Assembly: GCA_039105265.1 (NCBI GenBank)
Contig: JAPFFF010000003.1
Location: forward strand, 7,378,001-7,442,000
Direction: 5' to 3'
DNA from: Tritrichomonas musculus
Taxonomy: Eukaryota; Parabasalia; Tritrichomonadida; Tritrichomonadidae
DNA length: 64,000 nucleotides
Shown here: one piece after another, positions 58,403 through 64,000 of the stretch
Numbering within the stretch: position 1 is the first letter of the stretch
How the letters are laid out: each line of letters starts with the position of its first letter
Position numbers and translations under genes: made by a program
Notes under the pieces: generated by a model
Told to the model about the DNA's origin: nothing
Database searches by the model: none
What the model saw: only the letters and a program-made list of their open reading frames with translations

Positions 58403-59433
58403 TCATATATTTAGAGAAATTTTAATGAATATGAGTTCTAGCATCAATTTTTATGTCAAAATAATAATCAAACATTAATCATGCTGTTGATAACAATAAT
58501 GTATTATTTTTTGCTCATGAGAGTAAAATAGCATGCTAAAATAAAGAAAAACTTAAATATCTCCTTTGGAGTATAAATATAATAATAAAAATTAAAACAA
58601 ATGCAAATATTTAAAGTTAAAGAAAATATAATTAATTTTACTAATTTAACAACATAATATAAATATATAAAACAAATCGAAAAAGCAATATCATATAAAG
58701 ATATGAAAAAAAAAAAATATTTTTGTGAAAAATAATTACTACACATTTCAATAAAAATTTTTTACTATTGAAATTAGGATGTCTAATAATCGTATTTTTT
58801 TATTTGAAATACGGATGTAAACATTATTTTATATTATTTAGAATTTACAACTATATTATTATATGTATTTATTATATTATTTTCTCATATTAATATTTTT
58901 TTAATGATATAAATATGTTTTAAATATTCAATATATATATTTAAAAAGTTATTTATTGTTTATGATTAAAATATATTTATCTTTAGGACCAATCAATTTT
59001 ATAGATATATATTGATTTATTTAGTTGTATACTTTCGATTTTATTTTATAAAAAAGCTTACAAATTAAAAAAATAATTAAAAATCATTCTTTGTTATTAT
59101 TTATATGAATAGACAAATAGACAAATAATAAATGTATTACTATTATATTTTTGAAGTAAAAAGCTTACATTAGTTTTTTCATATACTGATAATTTAACTT
59201 ACATTAGTTTTTTCATAATACAAAGATAAAAATAAAGATATAATCATTTTTTTACTTAATTAGAAACAATATATCTTATTTTACAAAAATATTCTAAATG
59301 AACAAAAATCTGAGTATGTTTGAATTAAATAATTATTTAATTATAAACAACGAACAAGAACCAAATATCCGATGTTTATAGGCTTAAAAACAAAATCATC
59401 CAAGTAATTGAATCAAATAAAAAAAAATTATTA
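58403..59433. other. Long AT-rich intergenic
   Basis: About 1 kb of very AT-rich sequence. TCATTA at 58423-58428 (minus strand, about 24 nt before the kinase ATG) is a possible initiator. A 20-base direct repeat CTTACATTAGTTTTTTCATA lies at 59164 and 59198. No gene. Confidence 0.5.
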
Positions 59434-60885
59434 TTACTTGATATTGGAAAATGCATCAATTGCATCTAGAACGGCTTGATAAGTAGAAATAACTGCCGCT
59501 ACAACACCAAAAATTGCAAAAAGGATGCATAATATATTCTTCCAATAGTACCATTTTTTGTCTGAATTTTTGATCCATAAAATAGCTGGGAAGAAAAAGT
59601 TAGTCATACAGCCACCCATTGCTCCTCCGATGTTTAAAGCTGGCTTAGCATTAGCGAGGAACATTGCGATGACAAGTGGAATGATATTTGTACAAACTAA
59701 GCAAATAGCTCTTTTCCAAGTTTTAATGGTATTGACATTGGGATCTTTAAATATGATTTCGGACCACGAAATAACAGTGTTTTGAGATATGCTAACGTAA
59801 GCAAAAGATACGACGAGAATAAACGCTGCACGAACAACTATGATCAGGATATCTTTATCTGCAAAATTTTGTGTAACATTTGGCTTTGTTTGATCACCAA
59901 ATTCCAAATATCCAAAAAGGCCAGGAATGTAGACAAGAATAAAGCAGCTGACCAAAGTTAATGTCGTAACAAAGTATCGTTTATGTAAATTTGGATTGTA
60001 TTGAGTTATAACAGGTAATGCAACTGCTGGTAATGAAAAAGCAAGAGCATAAATTGATAAAGAAGAAAATAATTTGATATCTATTCGAGCGTAGGATACT
60101 GACGGATTAATCCCATGATTATCGTGAATATAAATTGAGCCCTTAATAACCATAGCGACATCAAAGAAAAGAATGAAAATGACAGTTGAAGCCGAAATGA
60201 ACTTTAAATAAGGTTTATCTTTTGGGATGGAAAGCGAAATAGGGATACATGCGTAGATGAAAACAAGAAGTGCGCGACGCCACATTGTTGTCATGTCAAT
60301 TCCACCAATAGCAAAAAATGATATAATCATATCGCTTCCTAAAACTAAGTAAGATAATTGGCATCCCATTAAGAAAAAAAGCGATAAAATTGAAAGAGCT
60401 AATGCACCTGGTCGGCCTAATAATTTATGTGCAATATCTGGAAATCCGTCTGCATTTAGTACATGCTGAAGATGAATTGTAATAATTGTTCCTATTTCCG
60501 ATAAAAATATCATTAAAAGCATAATAAGAGTTGAAGGTATTATTCCCAAATTAATAAATGAGTTTGGGACGCCTAAAATTCCTGCTCCAAGTAAAGAATT
60601 TAATAATCCCAACATTGCAGATAATCGATGAATGTAATGAGGCTCTTTTGATGGGGCTTCTTTTTTGTCTTCTTCTTCAACGACGTATTGTTCTTCAACA
60701 AGCTTCTCATTTTCTTTATTTTTCTTTTCTCCTACATTTTCTTCGAAAACACCAACTGGTAAACCATCTGCACCAACCAATATATCACTTTTTGTGCCTT
60801 TTGCAATGATTGATGATGAATGGTGATCATGGAATTCGGATAGAGGGATTTCGCTATCTCTTCTTTCTTTTTCTCTTGAATTCAT
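59434..60885 (-). CDS. Amino acid transporter, AAAP family (AVT/SLC38-like)
   Basis: 483 residues from an ATG. A hydrophilic, acidic N-terminal 85 residues precede about 11 membrane segments. The first carries the family signature LLNSLLGAGILGVPNSF (93-110). Later blocks include YLVLGSDMIISFF, YALAFSLPAVALPVITQYNP (the TM6-7 region), GYLEFGDQTKPNVTQNF with a likely glycosylated loop, and NIIPLVIAMFLANAKPALNI followed by GGAMGGCMTNF near the end. AAAP proteins move neutral or cationic amino acids with protons or sodium across plasma or lysosomal membranes. Substrate is not predictable. It is intact, with TAA at 59434. Upstream of the ATG there is no clear TCATTT box. Confidence 0.88.
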   Translation of the reverse strand: MNSREKERRDSEIPLSEFHDHHSSSIIAKGTKSDILVGADGLPVGVFEENVGEKKNKENEKLVEEQYVVEEEDKKEAPSKEPHYIHRLSAMLGLLNSLLGAGILGVPNSFINLGIIPSTLIMLLMIFLSEIGTIITIHLQHVLNADGFPDIAHKLLGRPGALALSILSLFFLMGCQLSYLVLGSDMIISFFAIGGIDMTTMWRRALLVFIYACIPISLSIPKDKPYLKFISASTVIFILFFDVAMVIKGSIYIHDNHGINPSVSYARIDIKLFSSLSIYALAFSLPAVALPVITQYNPNLHKRYFVTTLTLVSCFILVYIPGLFGYLEFGDQTKPNVTQNFADKDILIIVVRAAFILVVSFAYVSISQNTVISWSEIIFKDPNVNTIKTWKRAICLVCTNIIPLVIAMFLANAKPALNIGGAMGGCMTNFFFPAILWIKNSDKKWYYWKNILCILFAIFGVVAAVISTYQAVLDAIDAFSNIK

Positions 60886-61310
60886 TATTATATTTTTTGA
60901 ATACTTGTTAGAAAATTTTCAAACTATCAACACAAAAAAATTGAAAGAAAGCCGATCAAGTATTGACGAATTCATTTCTCAGAAATTAAAATGATCGTTT
61001 TCTAAGTGATAGTGAATCTGAAAAAACATTAATAATTAATTAATTTAATGATGTTTAATATAGTTTTATAAATATAAAATATAATATAAAAGTAAAATAA
61101 ACATATATTATTATTATTAGCTTTTTATTTTATGAGATATAATGACAATAAATTTCAATAAATATTTTTGTTTAAACTCTTTAACTTTTTGTTTGAATGA
61201 ATAAATATAAATTCAAATTAGATCCTAATTCAAAAATGCTTCAAATTATTGAGTAGAAATATCTTCTTTTTATCATATCAGAAAATAAAGATAAGTCGTT
61301 AAAAAAGATA
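60886..61310. other. AT-rich intergenic
   Basis: No gene supported upstream of the amino acid transporter. Confidence 0.4.
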
Positions 61311-61560
61311 TTTATTCTGCGGTGATATTTGCTTTTTATCTTCTTTTTTAATCATCTTTTCTTGCACTTTCTTATTTCTATTCAACTTTATTTCATCATC
61401 TAGTTGATTAATTTGGTCAAGAATTTCATGATTTGTTGGAGCTTTGCTTTCATTAGTTTTTTATTTGTTTCATTACGATATACTTCCCTCCACTAGCAGT
61501 AAGAAATACTTCATATTCTTGATCGTCACGATCATTAAGTTAGACCTTGTAAGGGGTACC
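61311..61560 (-). pseudogene. Decayed coding remnant of unknown family
   Basis: The minus strand reads DRDDQEYEVFLTASGGKYIV and, in another frame, APTNHEILDQINQLDDEIKL followed by a Lys-rich tail to TAA near 61310. It seems to be one small gene end with a frame shift. The parent family is not recognised. Confidence 0.4.
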
Positions 61561-62950
61561 CGATTTACCCATTTTCAATCGGGTCAAAAATTTTAGGTAT
61601 ATTTTGACCAGGGGTCGCAAATTACCGCCTACCCAAAGCGGTTTTTGACCCGAAATTTTTAAAAATCATTTATCTCAAAATGTGGAATAAATATTTATAT
61701 AAAAAAAGGTTTATTAAAAAATTTACAAGCTTTTCAATCCTTTTTAATAAAAATTTTTATTTCATTAGAATAATGCTTCTGATAATTTTCTCAAAAATTG
61801 TTTTTTGAAATTATTTTCTCTATTATTCTATTTAATTGCAATTTTTAATATCAGAAAACCTTTTTTCTTGAAAGTTAATTGATTTTTTTTTTTGTATCAT
61901 ATTTTTTTCTGATTTTCATTGTCAGTTAATTTATTGTTTAGATGACTTATGAAAAGAGAAATTATACATAAATTTAAGTTACGTAATATTTTTTTATATT
62001 AAGCTTTGAAATCTACAAATTTAAAATAATACAAACTATTCATTTACTTGTTTTATTTTTTTTATCTTTTTTTCATAGTTTATACTATGCATTTTAGTTC
62101 ATTTTGCTATTAATTAATGTTACTAATCACTTATATAATTAAAAAATATTGGCATTTCTTTCTTTTATTTCATGTTTGAATACAATATTAGGATATATTA
62201 ATAACTATTTCAGATTTTAAAAGATTATCCTGTTTTGACAAACTTTTACTTGATTTTCAAATAAAAAAGTCTTTTCTAAATAAAATTTAAAGTATTTCAT
62301 ATAACAAGTCATATCATAAAATTTTGTTTTCTAAAATCAAAATTCACTTTAAAAAAATACATGAATCAATAAAAAATTAATTATAGAACATGGTTTTATA
62401 AAAAATAATCCAAAAAATACACTAGAAATAAAAGGGTCAAACGCGAACGCTTCATTTTTTTTTTGGGTAGTGACCCAAAAAAAAAATTTGTGGTCAGGTT
62501 AATATTTTAGTCAGTTATGAATAACTTGTAATCTCTTTTTTCTTCTCAAATATTTGCTCATTTTAATATATTTATAAATTTCAATTAAAAGTGAGATGTT
62601 ATCGGCCACGGTAGTAGGAAGGGGTAAGCCAGGTTTACCACAGCCTGCTATATCTACTTTATTGCTCTTTTATTTTAAAGATTCTACCAAATAATTTGAA
62701 GAAGACAATTTTGGTCAAATTTCATCGTTTCACTCCCAATTATACTCTTTAAAAAAATCAAAATATACAATATTAATAATAAACTCAGAACATTGAAAAA
62801 AGAATGATAAGCAAACTAATGAAATTGTTGAAGAACGTTGAAAAATCTATGAATTATCATAGGTTTTGGAAACTCAAGTCTCGACTAGAGTAGTATATGC
62901 AAATTGGTTTCCGCAGGGGCATAAAAACCACGAACTAGAAAAAAAAAAAA
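61561..62950. other. Non-coding region with GC-richer hairpin islands
   Basis: Mostly very AT-rich, but with islands at about 61555-61655, 62435-62475, 62595-62650 and 62865-62935. The first two contain GGGTC/GACCC pairs. No ORF. The islands may be ends of degraded elements or structured RNAs. Confidence 0.4.
62868..62930 (+). other. Possible structured RNA island
   Basis: CTCAAGTCTCGACTAGAG at 62873-62890 folds on itself with one mismatch. GGAAAC at 62868-62873 can pair with GTTTCC at 62907-62912, enclosing it, and GGTTT at 62906 can alternatively pair with AAACC at 62925-62929. An A-run follows. It resembles no RNA family I can name. Confidence 0.25.
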
Positions 62951-62951
62951 T

Positions 62952-63066
62952 TTTAAAAAATAATAAATAAAATGTTCACCCAACTTGGTTTATCTATGTG
63001 AAAGCCTTCATTAATGAAATAAAATTGAAATTCATCTAATTTAGCCTTTAAATTATTGTTCGACAT
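62952..63066 (-). pseudogene. Short N-terminal gene scrap
   Basis: From the ATG at 63066 the minus strand reads MSNNNLKAKLDEFQFYFINE then GFHIDKPSWVN and runs into an A/T-rich stretch and a stop. It is about 37 codons. It is protein-like but too short to assign. Confidence 0.3.
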
Positions 63067-63146
63067 TTATTAAAATTAAAATATCTTTAAAATTATATTA
63101 AATAATAAATAAAATTAAATTTAATATTTTGTTTTTATTAAGGCGT

Positions 63147-63527
63147 TTATTCAATGATGTTTAATACTTCATCTCTTTCTATATCGAATCTTGGAAGTTG
63201 ATTGTATGCTGTTACTAGAGTGTTTTGGTCTTCAAAATAATTTCTTAAAGAGGATTGAAACATATTATTGTTATAAATAAATATTATAATGGCAATATCT
63301 TTGTAATCTTTCAATTTTTCTACGATTGACCACTATCTTTCATTCTTTGCTTTTCCTTCTGGATTTCGTGGACGTATTTTATAATAAATATTTTTACTTT
63401 TTTTGAGTTCTTTTTCAAAATCGTTACCAATAAATTCCAAAACGTTTTCCATTGTTATTTCATAGTGATATTCATTTTCTTTGAAATTTGAGAGATAATT
63501 ATCCAACGCTTGAGCAGAAAATTCCAT
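63147..63527 (-). pseudogene. Small hypothetical gene with one in-frame TAG
   Basis: From the ATG at 63527 the frame reads MEFSAQALDNYLSNFKENEY to KAKNER (64 residues). It meets TAG, then continues in the same frame for 61 more residues (WSIVEKLKDYKDIAIIIFIY, FEDQNTLVTAYNQLPRFDIE) to TAA at 63147. The intact product would be about 126 residues, with an acidic N-terminal half and a hydrophobic patch. The family is unknown to me. TAT or TAC to TAG is a single change, so a recent nonsense lesion is the simplest view. Confidence 0.5.
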
Positions 63528-63545
63528 ATTCTAATATCTCAAAAT

Positions 63546-63582
<37 letters not shown>

Positions 63583-64000
63583 GAAAACATTGTTATTTTT
63601 TTGTAAAAAGTAAGAAATGAAAAAAAAAAAAAAAAAAAAAATTCTACTTCTATGAGCATCATCTATGAAACGGCATAGGTACCACCACCAAAATCTCGTG
63701 CCTAACTTCACTCATGGGCACCTTATTTGATAATCCAAACAACTTGTTTTGGATAAGCCATTACCTCTTACCCATGGAAATGTTTAAATAACTTGTTTAA
63801 ATATCCAAACGACCTCCTATGATATTTTAAGGAACCTCGTTTTTTCAATAAGTTTGACCCTCTACCCACAGTAAATATCGATCAACTTATTATCGTATCC
63901 CCAAACAACTTTCTTCTATTTTCAAACATCTTTTTTAAAATCCAAACAACTTGTTTTGGAAAAACATATAACCTTCTACTATTCATCATAAATCATTTCA
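63528..64000. other. Homopolymer runs and a repeated near-palindrome
   Basis: A T-run of about 29 bases lies at 63550-63578 and an A-run of about 23 at 63618-63640. Beyond 63700 the near-palindrome ATCCAAACAACTTGTTTTGG occurs at 63732 and 63940, with degraded versions near 63780 and 63900. This section is richer in C than its surroundings. It may be part of a repeat that continues past the window. Confidence 0.45.

Noticed and set aside
62868-62930. tRNA or U6 snRNA gene
   Set aside because: There is no cloverleaf or TTCGA-type T-loop, and the partial likeness to U6 has its blocks in the wrong order.
24637-63527. Stop-codon reassignment as an explanation for in-frame TGA and TAG
   Set aside because: TGA ends the MAN1-like gene and the BTB gene, TAG ends the small gene at 51200, and long intact genes contain no internal TGA or TAG.

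Overview
This is an AT-rich eukaryotic window with intron-poor genes. It most likely comes from a parabasalid protist, and a Tritrichomonas-type genome fits best (inference). The reasons are ankyrin proteins with a DUF3447-like head, a protein kinase fused to a long Sel1-repeat array, a large HECT ligase, BTB/discoidin-like proteins, KY/CYK3-type transglutaminase remnants, very short 5' leaders, and a TCATTT/TCATTA initiator-like box 10-27 nt before many start codons. Several open frames run upstream of the first ATG from TTG or GTG codons. I moved those starts to ATG wherever one exists.

Layout. 0-5.3 kb: two divergent AIG1/GIMAP-type GTPase genes that form a near-perfect 1.28 kb inverted repeat but carry different tails. 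5.4-5.6 kb: a dynein heavy chain scrap. 6.3-12.1 kb: a giant HECT ubiquitin ligase with no ATG at its open 5' end. 12.7-23.5 kb: a decayed HECT copy followed by three nearly identical sugar transporters, each carrying the same HECT scrap upstream. Two small inverted-repeat transposons (217 and 694 bp) lie here. 23.9-31 kb: a BTB/discoidin-like gene with one internal stop, a truncated coiled-coil gene built of 21-residue repeats, a MAN1/Src1-type nuclear membrane protein and a frame-broken acidic protein. 31.3-34.2 kb: an ankyrin protein. 34.7-37.2 kb: a mosaic of pseudogene pieces (transglutaminase, ankyrin, kinase-Sel1, coiled coil, unknown). 37.4-50.8 kb: three tandem copies, on an exact 4,684 bp period, of a gene fusing a UPF1/IGHMBP2-like helicase to a DEDD-type exonuclease-like domain and a disordered tail with repeated Trp motifs. 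51.2-64 kb: a small gene with one stop, an intact kinase-Sel1 gene, HSBP1, a third inverted-repeat element (509 bp), an ERK7/8-type MAP kinase with one frame break, an amino acid transporter, and an AT-rich tail with small remnants.

The window does not look like an operon or one pathway. It shows recent segmental duplication (GTPases, transporters, helicases), recent small transposon insertions, and many genes that appear to have died very recently, often by one visible lesion. The most unusual protein is the helicase-exonuclease fusion, amplified as a tandem triplet.
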